From Agrypnia vestita (taxonomy: Eukaryota > Arthropoda > Insecta > Trichoptera > Phryganeidae), in contig JADDOH010001999.1 of NCBI GenBank assembly GCA_016648135.1, positions 154,607-218,606 on the forward strand: a stretch of DNA of 64,000 nt, given 5' to 3'. Positions 1-12,329 of the stretch are shown here, piece after piece. The notes below the pieces were generated by a model. It had not been told where the DNA came from. It saw nothing but the letters and a program-made list of their open reading frames with translations, and made no database searches. The translations under genes were made by a program, and so were the position numbers. Position 1 is the stretch's first letter, and the number at the start of each line of letters is the position of its first letter.

Positions 1-283
1 AGCTATTGATTTAATTTGATTCGCTACAGAATCATAGAGCGAGCGAATGTAAGCCTGGATGGAACTCAATTTCGGCCGGAACGGAATATATTTTCCAGCC
101 TCAGTCTAGAACGTTCTGAGCAATTAAGCGATTCTCTGGCATGGCCTTTTGTGTGGGATTTGCCGTATGTATCCCATATTTGATTATCTCTTGTAATTAG
201 ACGAGATAGTATACTTACATATATACAGCGTGAATTATTTTTTAATTGTTTAACAATTATATTCTTAAGAAAACTAATTTTGA

Positions 284-694
284 ATATAATTAAACTAGTT
301 AACTTTGTTTACACCACTAAAATTTATTTGGTAAAACCAACCGGTTAAAAATACAGGGGTCAACATTCTTCACATTAATAGTAAAAGTAGACGCCTTAAT
401 AATTTAGAGGCCCTAGAGATTAAGAAAGCTATAAATAATAATGAATCTATTATTAACAACCAAAAAAATTTAACTTACAGTCCTATTTTGAATATGTTCC
501 CTTTCACCCTATCACCTGTTTCTTTCCCACCTCCCACCATTTACCCCCATTTGGACACTTAAAACTGAAGTATGATTGTTTGTAATTTTTGTAAAGTTTA
601 ATTAGTATTAAATATACCCTGTCGTTTCCGAAATCGGTTGGTTTTACCAAATAAATTTTAGTGGTGTAAACAAAGTTAACTAGTTTAATTATAT
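284..694. repeat. Foldback with perfect 59-bp inverted arms
   Basis: The arm at 284-342 is the exact reverse complement of the arm at 636-694, with about 290 bp between them. Imperfect pairing continues inward (CCAACCGG... against ...CGGTTGG, with ACAGGG-like sequence on both sides). No ORF of interest lies in the loop. Perfect arms suggest a young foldback transposon or a recent inverted duplication. I do not recognise the family. The first 283 bases of the window hold nothing I can identify. Confidence 0.8.
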
Positions 695-1135
695 TAATAA
701 TGAATAACCACAAAGTTATAGCAAAATACAACAGTATAAAACTAATTTTATTTTTAAATTTTAGCATTACATCAAGCCACGAAACATAATTACTATATCG
801 ATTATTAAGAATCGATTGATTTATTTACATACATCACAGAGAAAGATTTTTGATGGTGTTGGACATAAATATATAGATTCAAAAGGATTTGAATAACAGA
901 TTGTCTCCATATTTTGACTCATTCGTATTCAAGTTATTTTGATACTCACCTTATTGTGCAATTTGTTAATGGAATACACATTCATTGATCTTCATCCTGT
1001 TTTCCTAGTAGGGTCGGGGGCCTAAACACTCGATAAGGTGTTTCCATGTTCCCCTGTCTTGCGCTACTTGTGGACCTATGAGTCAACCAGCCGGAGAATA
1101 TATCTTACACAAATCTATTGATATATAAAATATAT

Positions 1136-1213
1136 AGCGGTCCTCGTAGCCCAATGGGCATGACATGGGCTTCTCATACTGAAGGTTCCGGGTTCGATTC
1201 GAGGTCACAATTA
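1136..1213 (+). repeat. tRNA-derived SINE head or tRNA pseudogene
   Basis: The sequence has an A-box-like TAGCCCAATGGGC near 1148 and a B-box-like GGTTCGATTC near 1192 at tRNA spacing. The T stem and acceptor stem pair poorly (two T-stem mismatches), so this is not a working tRNA. A SINE head using internal RNA polymerase III promoter boxes is the likeliest reading. About 100 bp of non-tRNA sequence follows and may be the SINE body. Confidence 0.5.
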
Positions 1214-1536
1214 ATCTATGTGATTTACTCAAGTATGTTTTGTAGTGTGTTTCGTTTCTCTAATTGGGCATCTTGGCCTGTTGTAGTGTAAAATAAAAAT
1301 TAAAAATATATATTTGATCTCAAAAATTTTATCACATTTTTTTTTAATAGGCGAATACAACCTACAATTATTTGCGCGTTTGCTTCTGAAATACAAATGT
1401 TAAATATGATTAAGACAAATATGATAACATAATAACTCATTTCTTGTTGATTGAGTCCTCGTAGAATTAAAAAAATTAAGGCAAGCATCATTGTAGGCAA
1501 ATTTACCTCACATTATTAGCCACGAGATGTTTGTGA

Positions 1537-2092
1537 GTGCTTTATTTTCACCACTTATTTGTTGAAAATACCAATATGTTTCGGAGCCAATGACCCCTTT
1601 ATCGGGATCCAACGTATAATAAATAATTAAAAATAAAAGTAAAGACGCTAATAAAATAAAAATAATTTATGTGAGATGAATAAATAATTAAATTGGTACT
1701 AATATGAAAACAAATGAAGTTAAGTTAATGAACAATTAAGGCTTTTAAGTAGCAATAATTATTCCAATAATATTTTGGAAATCGATATTTTTTTGGTTTT
1801 ATAAGGATTTATATTTTTTAATACAAATTATACAGAATTACAGATGAATAAATTAGAAATTTTGGAAATAAATAAAACTTTTAGTATTTAATTTAATTTT
1901 ACAAAAAAAATTTTTTTTCAAAAAGTTATCTTTTCAATTTGTTTTCATAAAAATACTTAATTATTTATTCATCTCACATACTTATATTGATTTATATTTT
2001 GTTATTGTATGTACTTTGATTTTTAATTTTTTAGTATACACTGTATCCTGATGAAGGAACTATTTCAACAAATAAGTAGTGAAAACAAAACA
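1537..2092. repeat. Foldback with Penelope-type terminal motif in both arms
   Basis: The left arm (TTTTCACCACTTATTTGTTG, then an ATTTATGTGAGATGAATA-type block) recurs inverted on the right (TATTTATTCATCTCAC near 1960, then CAACAAATAAGTAGTGAAAA near 2067). Each arm carries a motif resembling the ribozyme core of Penelope terminal repeats: on the minus strand at 1573-1612 (CCGATAA ... CCGAAACAT) and on the plus strand at 2046 (CCTGATGAAGG). Both cores are mutated. I read it as two terminal repeats of an old Penelope-like element in inverted orientation; it could also be an unrelated foldback. Confidence 0.5.
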
Positions 2093-2757
2093 GGTATTTT
2101 TTATAAATTTATAAGCTAATTAAAAAACCGCTATGATAACCATTAATTAGTGACCTGCGACTTTTGCGCACGAATTTAATTATTAATAAGAACAACCTTA
2201 CTCTTAAGAATATCCTCAATAAAAAAAGATCATGTAGGTATACCGTGTAATTAAATACTAGGCAGATTTAATTAAGATGAAATCTTTATTGTGGTGTAAC
2301 ATCACCTTTCTTGGTTAAGACCTCAGTTCAAAAATTAATTAAAATAATAAATGAACTGGTCCAGCACCCTGTAGGTGATGGTTTGTAAACAGCGGGAGCA
2401 GAGGACTTAGCAGCCCAGATTAGGCGGAGGTTCTGGGCTGGAGTGCCGTCTCAAGATTAGTGCTCCTGTGTGCCTAGTTGTGCTTGTTTCTTCAGACGCC
2501 GACCTGGGTGAAAATAGGATATTGCCTAATTCGGGAGTCATGTGGATATTACACCGCTTTATGTGGTTAGACCAGCACCAACAAGGAAATCGAAATTTAT
2601 CAGGTTATATGTTAAGGGGCACGTCATACGTTGTATTAATAATGCTTCCTACTTAGAGACCGTACTTAATCAAGGATATTTAACGTATCGATCAATAGTA
2701 GGAAGTCTTCTCTCATCCCATGTATTTGCTCAGACTGTAATTAGCTACTGAGTTCAT
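2093..2757. other. No identified feature; slightly GC-richer patch
   Basis: Between two foldbacks. The 2380-2750 part has higher GC and overlapping short frames of 62 and 69 codons. Neither shows a motif I recognise. It may be a worn mobile-element fragment. Confidence 0.3.
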
Positions 2758-3020
2758 CATATATGTGGTATAAAAGCAAAAGCAGCATTGTACAAAAAAA
2801 TGCAGTCATGGAGTATTACTAATTTATAAAGTGTACTAAATTTGAGATTTTATAGGATGCACACAGCCTATAAATTGAAAAGAAAAATGATTTCGGATGG
2901 GATAGATTAATAAAATCTAGAATTTGGTACATTTTAAATTAGTAATCCTCGGTGACTGCATTCAAAACAATTTCTTAATTTTTCAGATATTGCCGCCTTT
3001 GATTTTTTATCCCACATATG
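2758..3020. mobile_element. Foldback MITE, copy 1 of 2
   Basis: The ends are inverted (TATATGTGGTATAAAAGC at the left, TTTTTTATCCCACATAT at the right). Subterminal blocks also pair (GTATTACTAATTT on the left, AAATTAGTAATCCTCGG on the right). The same organisation recurs at 31790-31984, which identifies a family. No coding sequence is present. TA-rich flanks would fit a TA target site. Confidence 0.65.
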
Positions 3021-4580
3021 TAGAATATACATTATGCGTATTACTTATTATTACTGTTTAATTTTACTTTTATTCCTTATTATCACTGAGTTTTATCAAT
3101 GTCTGATAAAATAATCATTATAATCATTGTCCTATATGTATCGTCCTATAATTATTGTGGGAGACATAACTACGTTTTTGTATTATTTTCTTTAAATGCA
3201 TTTATGTCTTTCTATTGGATAACCAAATAAATTAATGTCAATAAAATTGCATTCTGAGATACTTAAATAGATAATCAAAGAATATGTAAACCATTTTACT
3301 TTTCGTATTGTGCAATACAATTTAAAATTTTAATGAAATATTTTATTTATGTAGTAAAATTGAAAACTATAATACATATTAATCAATATATGAGATTTAT
3401 ACTCATAAGATAAAATAAATAAATATTTTTATCAAGCAATTTTGAGATATAATTAATAAAAATTAACTTGGTTTACACGACTTTTATATTGAAAAATATC
3501 AACATAGCTCATGGCCCCTTCGTCGGGATACGTCGTTGTAAGATTATGCCTACATAATCTTACAAAGAGATAAACATTTACTTCAGCAACCATTGAAAAT
3601 AATACAAAAACATTACTTTTTTCAAATATTTTTTTCCAAAATAACAGACATCCGATGTTTTCATGTTCGAGTGGGATTAATTAACGAATTTTAATTCATT
3701 TTGGGGGTGACCTGTGCTCAAATACTTTTAAAATGAAATACCTACAATTCAACGAAAAATTTATTACATTTCGAGACAATTCGAACTAAAAATAGAATTA
3801 TCTCGAAATATCGCTCTAAATTATGAATTATGACAAATCAAGACTATTTTCTGTCATCAAATTTTATACAGTTCCTTTAGAATTGTGATGTTTTTTTATC
3901 ACGTAGTTAATAATATTCTCATATATCTGCATTATTAACGTGAATTTTTTTGCCTTGTTATAGTATAAGACCAGGGTGCAATATATAACATAAATAACGT
4001 AGTACTAACATGTGTAATATTACGATATATATAGAGGTATAATATATATATGTATAAGCGCTAGCAGCGAACTGGAAAAAAAGTCTGTTACTTATTATTT
4101 GACTTGTCGTTGCAAAAACAAAATACTTGTACTTGTCAAAATTTTATAACTCTTATTACTCGCATCCTACTAGACGGTATATACATATTACGAACATGTT
4201 TAAACATGATATGCATAATATGAAATACTCCGAGGGTAAAATACCCGACCGCGGCATTTTGTGCACAGTTTATGTGGATTAGGGTGGACCAAAATTTTTT
4301 TTCTACTCTTTAAGGTGCACAGCCATATAAAAGTGAATCGTCTGTAAATGTGTGGAATATTATTACATTCGGATAAGTTTATCTGCCACTGGATTAAAAT
4401 CGATTATTCAATTTTTTTTTTCGAGGTAAGATTAAAATACGGTTTTAACCAGTAATAGTTAATTTATTATTAGATTATTGTTTCATTTTCTTGGCGAAAA
4501 TTGAAGAAATAAGGTCACGACCTTCCATTCCTAATGTAATGCATATATTGTTGAAGGATTGTCGCGTTATTTGAAATATT
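3021..4580. other. AT-rich, mostly unidentified
   Basis: One element-like motif is seen: at 3505-3540 the minus strand reads ATCCCGACGAAGGGGCCAT, resembling the worn Penelope terminal motif found elsewhere but without the GAAAC half. Otherwise this is simple AT-rich sequence with no coding or RNA gene signal. Confidence 0.3.
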
Positions 4581-4586
4581 AAAATA

Positions 4587-4589
4587 ATA

Positions 4590-4628
<39 letters not shown>

Positions 4629-4640
4629 TTATAATAATAT
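4587..4640. repeat. (TAA)n microsatellite
   Basis: A run of TAA/AAT triplets with one early interruption (TAGTAA). Confidence 0.9.
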
Positions 4641-5539
4641 AAATGTTTTTCTTGTCACATTTTCTTGTAATAAGTAGGTAAATAATACAAATACAATTTT
4701 TATTTGCTTTATGGACACACATTTTTTATCTTTTTAACCTTTCTGTAACAGTTCATATTTTTTTTTACAAAATATGTATTCTTTTCAGTCGATCCGGAGG
4801 CAGAAGATGATTTCTCATTCTAATCAAATGTTATACATAGGCTAAAATTATCATTTGGCACCCTTTCTTGCTGTGCCAGATAGAACACACAAAAAAAATT
4901 CATACAACTGTGACCCACCCTAATATGGATACTACACCACTTATTGAACTTAAACGGACACTAGGTTAAAAAACATGTCATGTGTTCATAAAATTTCCAT
5001 TCTAATTAAAAATCAGACATAAACCTCGGCTGATCAAGGATTATTTCATAAATACAAGAAAAATATTGCACCATTACATTAGAACAGGCTTTGTTATATT
5101 ATTTAATTTATACGGAACTAATAGATATAAAATCACAAATCTTCAATATAATTTGCCGCAGATACATCATATTTTTAAACCGCTCCGAGCTCGTAGGTAC
5201 ATTGAAGTACAAAGATTCGACCGGAAATCGAGTAAATAACAAAACGCGTGATTTCGTCAAGCAGTATATAAGAAATAACCGTTGAAAGTTCAGTACACTT
5301 ATGTACAAAAATACGGCGCATGGCAAATCTATTTCTAGAACAGTTAATACATAGCTGCAGTGTTCGTCAGAACGGATGCGTCCCTCCCCGCACCCCTACA
5401 CTTCACCATGCCTTCATTTACCAGAAGGGGTATATATTCCATACAAACCGATATTTCGAGAGAGAAAGAATTCATACTTAAGCGCCGGCGGAGGCTTTGC
5501 CCAAGAACGAATCAAAGTTAATTTGATGTTTAAAAATAG

Positions 5540-5725
5540 TACTTAAAATAATACCAGTGAGATATATTTACTGTATAAATGTATACATTAATAAGAATCA
5601 AATCAGCCGCATCCTCCTAGTTGATACTCGCGGAGTATAGTTATTTGCCGAGGAAAATACTGGGTAAATAAATATTCCTACAGTTTGGTATCTACCCAAC
5701 GTGGCGACCAATAAAGTCAAGTGCG
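5540..5725 (+). repeat. Possible LTR 3' end with primer-binding site
   Basis: An AATAAA lies near 5667, followed by CTACCCAACG and then TGGCGACC near 5701. TGGCGACC is a common primer-binding start just downstream of Gypsy-type 5' LTRs. No gag or pol frame follows, so at most this is a stub. The assignment rests on one short motif. Confidence 0.25.
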
Positions 5726-7180
5726 CACGGCTAACGAATAGTGAAATGTGCCGAATATCGTTTACCTATCACCAATATCTGGTGACGATATAAATAACAT
5801 TTGAACATTGGTACAGCTGACGCTGTGAACTTCCGTTTACCTGCCCAGAGCATCTAGATCGTATCCAGCGGCCACCGAGACATCTTCAGGACGATATCAA
5901 TAAAACGTTTTAAGGGAAACCGGCACCCACTCACCATGAACCAGAACACAAATAAACCTTCAATTTATTTATAAAAGCAAAAGCCAATCCCTCTCTGCCC
6001 CATTTTAATAGTGTGAATTGTCTAGTTATAAATGTAAATATCCTATAATGCCGATAATTAAAATTTGAACAACCGTATGCTCAAAAAATGTAATTATTGT
6101 ATATAACCATTGCCACTGTTTAAATGTTCAAATAAATCTCTTATAAAATTTAATGTGTTCATATTAATTTGCTCCTCTCTTCCAACTGATTACAAACTGA
6201 TTCATGTAGTAAAAAAAAGAACTCTATTATTGGTCAATCCGACCTCTGGGAAAGAGTCAGCCGATTAATCGTAATAACATAATACTCCTCCAGTTAAGTT
6301 TGCGATCAGTGAATTTCTTTCGCATAAAATAAAACATTAATAAATTTAATTTCTCTCCCACCTTGCGATCTCGTGAAAGTAAAACAACAGACATTGAATT
6401 AATCTTAATTATGTGTAATTATTATTCTATAAAACAGAATACGTATTTTGTTTTATATCTGTTACGAGCTACGCAAACATCCCAATAAAATGATTTCTAA
6501 TTACGAAAACATCCACAGGTTATATGAATAGATTTGTATTTGGTATGAGATCGAATCCAAATGCCCTAAATAAACTTTAGTATTACCGTTTACTTAACCG
6601 ACAAGCTGTTTTTATACCTGTTATTTTTCTGGAAAATCATAAAGGTTGTGCGATAAGGGTGAAATGGAGATCGATTTTTATTATTATCTCTGTGTAAAGT
6701 CACCTTTTTTTTCGTGGTGGTGCGATGTCTGTGCTTATGGAGCGGCAAAGATTTTACGGATTATTTAGCTGGCTATAAAAATATGTGTTCGTAAAGTATG
6801 GGGAGGAGTCCGGGAAATAACAATAAACTTCACATATTTATTTCGTGTCATCTGCGACACTTTTATTTTATCCCGTCTTTGAATGGCCCATCTGTCTGTA
6901 GATCCAACTCAATAAATTGTCATTAATATATGACACTAAATTGCAATCAAAATACATATGTACAATCAATAAATTAGTTGAAAAACATGAACTTTGTTAC
7001 CTCTACGTGAGTTAAATAATATTTTTATTTTATTTTATACTTAGGTTTCGTGAGATTCTGTTTCTCTCGAAACTTAAGTGTAAAATATAAAAAGATTATT
7101 TATTATACAATTACAATGTTAATCAATCACGTAAAATCAAATTAAAAATAGCGCATTATAATAATTAATTTAATTTAAAC
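5726..7180. other. No identified feature
   Basis: Unique-looking sequence. GC is moderate to about 5910 and around 6700-6900, and AT-rich elsewhere. There is no ORF with a recognisable domain and no repeat shared within the window. Confidence 0.3.
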
Positions 7181-7189
7181 ACTTTTGAT

Positions 7190-7530
7190 TTTTCTTCCAC
7201 TATTTATTGTTTTTTGTCCGTACCGGTTTTAGGCTATCATCTTCAGACTGGTACATTATTCTCTTTAGCCAGGAAATTTAAACAATTTTAGTACAAGGCT
7301 GTTTAATATTGAGTCTTTATGATGTATGTGTTGTAGTATTCTTAGTATTCTCAATTCAATATTCAAACTCCATCTATTATGTCATCTCTTCTGCGCCCAA
7401 TGACCACGCCTACATACCCACCAGACTCCAATCTTCACCCCACTCCTCAAGCCGTACTTTTTAGTCATAAGTTTAGTATTAGTAACATCATAGAAGATGA
7501 TGCTGTAGCGTCTAAAATGTTCTAATCGTT
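7190..7530. repeat. Interspersed repeat E, copy 1
   Basis: 7383-7515 matches 35563-35690 (shared blocks include CATACCCACCAGACTC, CACCCCACTCCTCA and AAGTTTAGTATTAGTAACAT). The left part carries CTGAAGATGATAG...AAAACCGG on the minus strand near 7225-7258, resembling a worn Penelope-type terminal motif. A related GAAGATGATGC...CTAAAA lies on the plus strand near 7493. Family unknown. Confidence 0.55.
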
Positions 7531-8079
7531 TAAAAAAATATTAAAAGTAAACATACCTAGTAATCATTTTTTAATATAATTTATAAAATGGCTCTCCACA
7601 AAGTAACACAAGAAAATTTTGAAAAATTATTCTAAATGATTATATATAAGTCAAAAAGGTTTATGATAATTTGATATTAATATTGGGATATTTCTAAGGA
7701 TAGTTTTAAAGAGAGAAAGTAACTCTATTAAAAAAAGTATATTAACACATATGCCATGAATCCCCCACATATTTATTATTTTTCCAACATATTATTTATA
7801 ATCTAAAAAGTAATCTTAAAGAAACTACAAATAGTACAAAACAAAGCAATGAGTATAATATTGAAATGCAATCATCTCTTCAGTCGTCATCTCTCCACTG
7901 CTAGATTATACTTTTCCATATATCTCCACTAATGACCGTAGTCTATAATAAAGTAAACTAATTACCTAAATCCTTCGTGGAAGATACACGTCAGGCAAAT
8001 GCAGCATTCCTGAAACTTACCACAATCCTGTCCTGAAATTTTAAACAAGGCACCTCTGGAAGTTATGTAAATAAATGTG

Positions 8080-8520
8080 CGGATCACACGTGTGTGTACC
8101 CTGGAAGGCTTACTTACCGCGTGCACAGATATTCCAGGAGAACTGATTGTACATGTATCACGTGCGCGGGCTACCAGGAATACAGAAATCCTCAGTCGTT
8201 AAACTTTCGGAGGAGGTGCGACTTCAATCTTGGCGTTAGCACAACACGTCGGCGTGACGTCATCTCATCTGAATATTCATATTAAACCGTTCATCACGCA
8301 AGCGGGCGGGTACACGGTCGGTTTATTTATTTACGAAATCCCGGAGAGAGCTGCTACGGCCTCTTCTGGCTAGAATTGTAAGAACATATTTTTTGTGACA
8401 TTTGTCAATTGTCCACCGGGTGACCAGGTAATACCAGTGAGCACACGGTCCACATTGGGTCCAACGCGGAAAGATCCACGATAAAGAGCCCACGTGATAA
8501 AAGATCCAATCCCCAAAGAG
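8080..8520. other. GC-richer unique island with CRE palindrome
   Basis: Markedly more GC and CpG than its surroundings. It includes the palindrome TGACGTCA at 8255-8262, the consensus for CREB/ATF-type bZIP factors. Short frames on both strands show no domain. It could be a regulatory island, a non-coding exon or an old element. Nothing here fixes transcription direction. Confidence 0.35.
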
Positions 8521-8734
8521 TTCACATGACAAATGAACCATGGATATTAGATGTAAACGACATAATGACAACAAACAAAATTGGGAAATGTTTTTTTATT
8601 TTTTATGAAAAAGTTTTTAACAGGAAACTTCCTAACAGTAGAGTAGACAGAGAGAATAGAATGCCAGATTATTCTATCATGACACACTCAAATGTTGTTG
8701 AGGCTTTTAATAAAGCCATCCTTCAATATTTATT

Positions 8735-8925
8735 TATCTGATCGTACCAGGTCTTTCGCGGGTAGTCTATATTTCTGATACCTCAAACACTCGCCTCATA
8801 TATTGTCTTAACCATCCTCTCCTCACTCATATGTTCCACATGACCAAACCATCTCAGCGATTCTTTCTTTGGTGTATCTTCCACGTCACCACCAGCATTA
8901 CATTCACTTCTAATAATGGTGACGA
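8735..8925 (-). mobile_element. Non-LTR retrotransposon family A, diverged fragment
   Basis: On the minus strand the region near 8816-8860 reads as a worn WFGHVEHMSEE-like stretch, the conserved C-terminal segment of family A elements (compare 13080-13130). Flanking blocks correspond to the DNA that follows in better copies. Many substitutions and no open frame. Confidence 0.55.
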
Positions 8926-9057
8926 AATCATTAAATATGTAAATATTTATTTTCACAAATTCTTATAAACGTACCCCATCATATCAGAAGACGACAATAT
9001 TACATATAACATTTTACGAATTAAAACAAAAAAATATAAGTTTGGATTAACTCTATA

Positions 9058-9737
9058 TCTATAAAACTCAATGTCTGTATGTCTGTCTTATGTTATCTAT
9101 ACAAATCTACTTTGTTTATCCGATCTGGCCCAAATTTTGCATTTTTATTATTTAGGTCCCGGCGAATATCATAAACGACATTTCTCGCCTTTCTCTTTAC
9201 CCCATCTCCTTCCCCTGATATATTTCCTGTTCAAATCCACACAAACCTCATCGATCTGACCCAAATTTTGTATTCTTATTTTTTAAAGCCCGGCGGATAA
9301 TATAAGCGACATTTTCCCCCTGCCCTCATCCCACCCCCTCCACACTGATATATTTCAATACATTTTTTTTTTAATACAAAACTGTTTGACCGATCTGACC
9401 CAAATTTTGTATACTTTTTCTTTAGGACCCAGTGAGAAGCATAGATGACATTTTTCTCCTCACCCTTTACCTCACTTCCTCATCTAATATATTTTCTATA
9501 CAAATCTACACGAACGATATGTCTCAAATTATTCAAACTTATTCTTTAGGACCCAGCGTGTAAAATAGATAATAATAAAACATTTCTCTCCTGGACACCC
9601 AATCAATCCCAGCGTTGATTAAATGAAAACAATGTATTTATTAGAAGCTTTGCAAAACAATGGAACCTTTGTTTTCCTCCAAAAAAATATTTTTAACTAT
9701 ATCCTTTACCCGTGCAACGCCGGGTATACACAACTAG
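9058..9737 (+). mobile_element. Non-autonomous Helitron with internal tandem units
   Basis: The left end is TCTATAAAACTC preceded by A. The right end is a CCCG/CGGG hairpin (9709-9724), then 9 nt, then CTAG (9734-9737) followed by T. This fits the A|TC...hairpin...CTAG|T structure of Helitrons. Inside, a degenerate unit beginning CGATCTGACCCAAATTTTG starts at 9121, 9252, 9391 and 9515 (period about 125-140 bp). No Rep/helicase ORF is present, so it would depend on a partner in trans. Confidence 0.65.
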
Positions 9738-9884
9738 TTTTATATAAAGGCATTTCCAACCACTCTCAAAACATTAAAAAAAACACATTTCAAAATAACT
9801 TTTTCGGTAAATTAAAATAAAAAATTTCAGTATGTTTAAATTTTTGAAATACTGGATTAATTGATTAATTAATTGACTTAATTG

Positions 9885-10023
9885 ATGTCTCATAGAGATG
9901 TAGCTATTTATTTTTTATATGGGAAAGTCGGTATTGAATTCTTTTTGGGTTTTTATAGAACACCCAAAAAGACTTTCATACCTGCTTTCCCATGTAAAAA
10001 TTAGTTTCGTCTCTATGAGACAT
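9885..10023. repeat. Interspersed repeat C, palindromic copy
   Basis: An imperfect palindrome runs from GTCTCATAGAGATG to its inverted partner ending CTCTATGAGACATC, with ACACCCAAAAAGACTTTCAT inside. The right half matches 29475-29545. A related block, GACTTCCATCCACTTTTCTC, is in copies at 20385 and 56695. Non-coding; class unknown. Confidence 0.6.
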
Positions 10024-10480
10024 CTACATCTTGACAAAATTTATTGAAATCGTAACGCGTTAAGAAATCAAATAACAGTAGCAAGTAGTTTGATATAAGA
10101 TTTCCATTCAAAGTAGTTTCCCAATACTCGCACAGAGATTGTCATAAAAGCAACGGAAAATTCAAATTTCCCGCAAACCAAAGTAATCATTTAAATAATT
10201 TGGCGTTTTATTAATTTTGACCGAATATTAAATTCAATCCGTTTTTTAAAGTTATGGCCGGGCAAATGTTCCCTTGATAAGGAATCATCATTTCAAATAA
10301 AATTTTACAGCTGTTCCAAGTTTGAAAGTTCAAATATGGAATGCGGGATCGAAATTATAGGAATAATAATAATTTATGATTCAAGTTTTATTACATCTTT
10401 GATTGTAGTTATATATGGTTGGCCGATCTCAAGCTTTCAGACGATCACAGTTTCGATGAAAAATCTAATATTTAAAATAT

Positions 10481-11064
10481 TGTCACTGGAAATATTGTGG
10501 GAGATAAATAAAAATACTGTAAATTAATTAACGATTTATTAACTATTTTAACAATTTCACAAAGTCACTAGACACGAATTTATTTTAAGCACTATTCTTT
10601 AATTCACACTATTTCGCAATCAATCACGTCATCAATCATCAATCAATCGTCTGTGAAATACTTTATTATCGTTTGTTGGAATATTCTGTTTAATTCTTCA
10701 CGTAAATACTTCACCCTATATCTGTCAGTTCGATTAATCTGTGCTTTGGTTACACTGCGGTCAGCTTTGTCACTGGTTATGTCACGTCCGTTAAACGTCA
10801 AAATAACAATAATAACACGTTAGTATTAATAGGAAACACGTTAATTTTTCGAACTAACTATTAATTTATTTAGAACCGAAATTATTCTATACATTTATAT
10901 TGTTTGCGAGAATGTTTCCGTCGAGACTGTTCCCGACGTCTCCGGAATGTTGTAGATAATTCTAGAGTGTTTTAGGTGGTTCTAGTTCTATGGTTTTGTT
11001 GTCTTAGACATATTACAAGGAATTCTGACTGTACGCAATACGTTCTATTTACCGTTTCGTTACA
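10481..11064 (-). repeat. Solo LTR, Gypsy-like, with TSD
   Basis: Read on the minus strand it begins TGTAACGAAACGG (11064 down) and ends CCAGTGACA (10481). It is flanked by a 4-bp duplication ATAT (10477-10480 and 11065-11068). Its 3' part has the block AGTGACTTTGTG, then TTAATAAATCG with a polyadenylation signal, then AATTTACAGTATTTTTATTT. This block is shared with the LTRs at 15140, 21289, 22936 and 34525. No internal retrotransposon sequence adjoins it, so it is a solo LTR left by recombination. Confidence 0.75.
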
Positions 11065-11221
11065 ATATTTTTATTTAATAATATTTATTTGAATTTTTTC
11101 TTTTCATACATAAATATGATGGCATGCATGCGTTGGTTAAAATAGTAAGATTTTTTATTATAACATAACGACTTGTGCTGTCGTCTTTAAAAATTTAAAA
11201 AATAATACTATATATACGGCG

Positions 11222-11345
11222 TGCAACAGAGCTAGTCTACAATACTTTACAGGCAAATTCTTGCCTAAACAATTATTCAAAAGTACTGTAGCAACAAAAT
11301 CCTAATATCAATAGTTATGGAGATAAACGACTTCATATTTAGTAC
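11222..11345. mobile_element. MITE family B, truncated arm
   Basis: Contains CAACAGAGCTAGTCTAC and CCTAATATCAATAGTTATGG, the subterminal and arm blocks of the family whose complete copy is at 50747-51288. Only one arm survives. Confidence 0.6.
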
Positions 11346-11901
11346 ATATTACTATTAGATTTATCACAGTTTATTGAACTATATACAACTACAGCTTTTT
11401 TGCAAGTACAATGCACGTTAGCATGTTGGCTCTCGGTTAGATTAACATGCGTGTGAAGGTGTTGATGTGTGATTAGTTCTATGGTTGAAGTGTGTAGTGT
11501 TATTAGCATGCTGGTATAGTGGTTATCCTGATAGAGGTGGGTACGTCTTGAAACTGAACTAAAATCTGAGTATATGGTTCTATACTAACATAACTAATTC
11601 CTAAACTGTATTTATTGATTTCAAATAGTCTTCATTTTGTTTTGAATATTTTTAAAAATTTATTACATAACCTAGTTTAACCCTTCAAAAATGACGGTGT
11701 CTTATATTTATTACATTTATTTATACATACATACAGACAGACAATGAAATTATTATAATTTGGATTTATCATAAAAAGTGTATTTTTCATTATATTATAT
11801 CCAAATATTCATAAAATATTTATATTTTGTACTCTAATGTCAATCTCTAGGACATCAATTAGGGTCAATAATGACTTGTTGATTTTTTTGTTGATAATAA
11901 T

Positions 11902-12329
11902 ACTAACTAACTAACTAACTTACCATCACGCCATCATGGTAGGATAGAGCGCCATTCTCTTTTGTCCTGACATACAACTTTCGCTTCCTCTACATTCATA
12001 CATCATCGCATGCAAGCTCGACGGTTGTTCAGGCTTCTAAGAGGATCATCTTCCAGTATCTGCTTAATCTGGTCATGCCATGTCTTCCATGGTCGCCCTC
12101 TCTTTCTGGCGCCGTCAACACTTGTATTATGTATCTTTCCATTCTTTCCTCATTCATTCGCTCAACATGCCCAAATCACCTGAGCGACCCTATTTTTATT
12201 CTATGCATTGTGCTACGATCAGCTTTACATTCAATCTTAACATCTTCATTCTTTACTCTATAATACATGGATTTGCCTCACATACGTCTAAGGGATCTCA
12301 TCTCCACTGCATTCAATCTACTTTCGTTG
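11902..12329 (-). mobile_element. Non-LTR retrotransposon family A, 3' end
   Basis: On the minus strand this matches the C-terminal coding end and 3' end of family A (same order as 12993-13371 reversed), finishing in a (TTAG/TAAG)n tail at 11902-11920. The frame is broken by indels. The 5' part is missing, typical of target-primed reverse transcription that stopped early. Confidence 0.8.

Noticed and set aside
1136..1213. Functional tRNA gene
   Set aside because: Mismatches in the T stem and acceptor stem; better explained as a SINE head or pseudogene.
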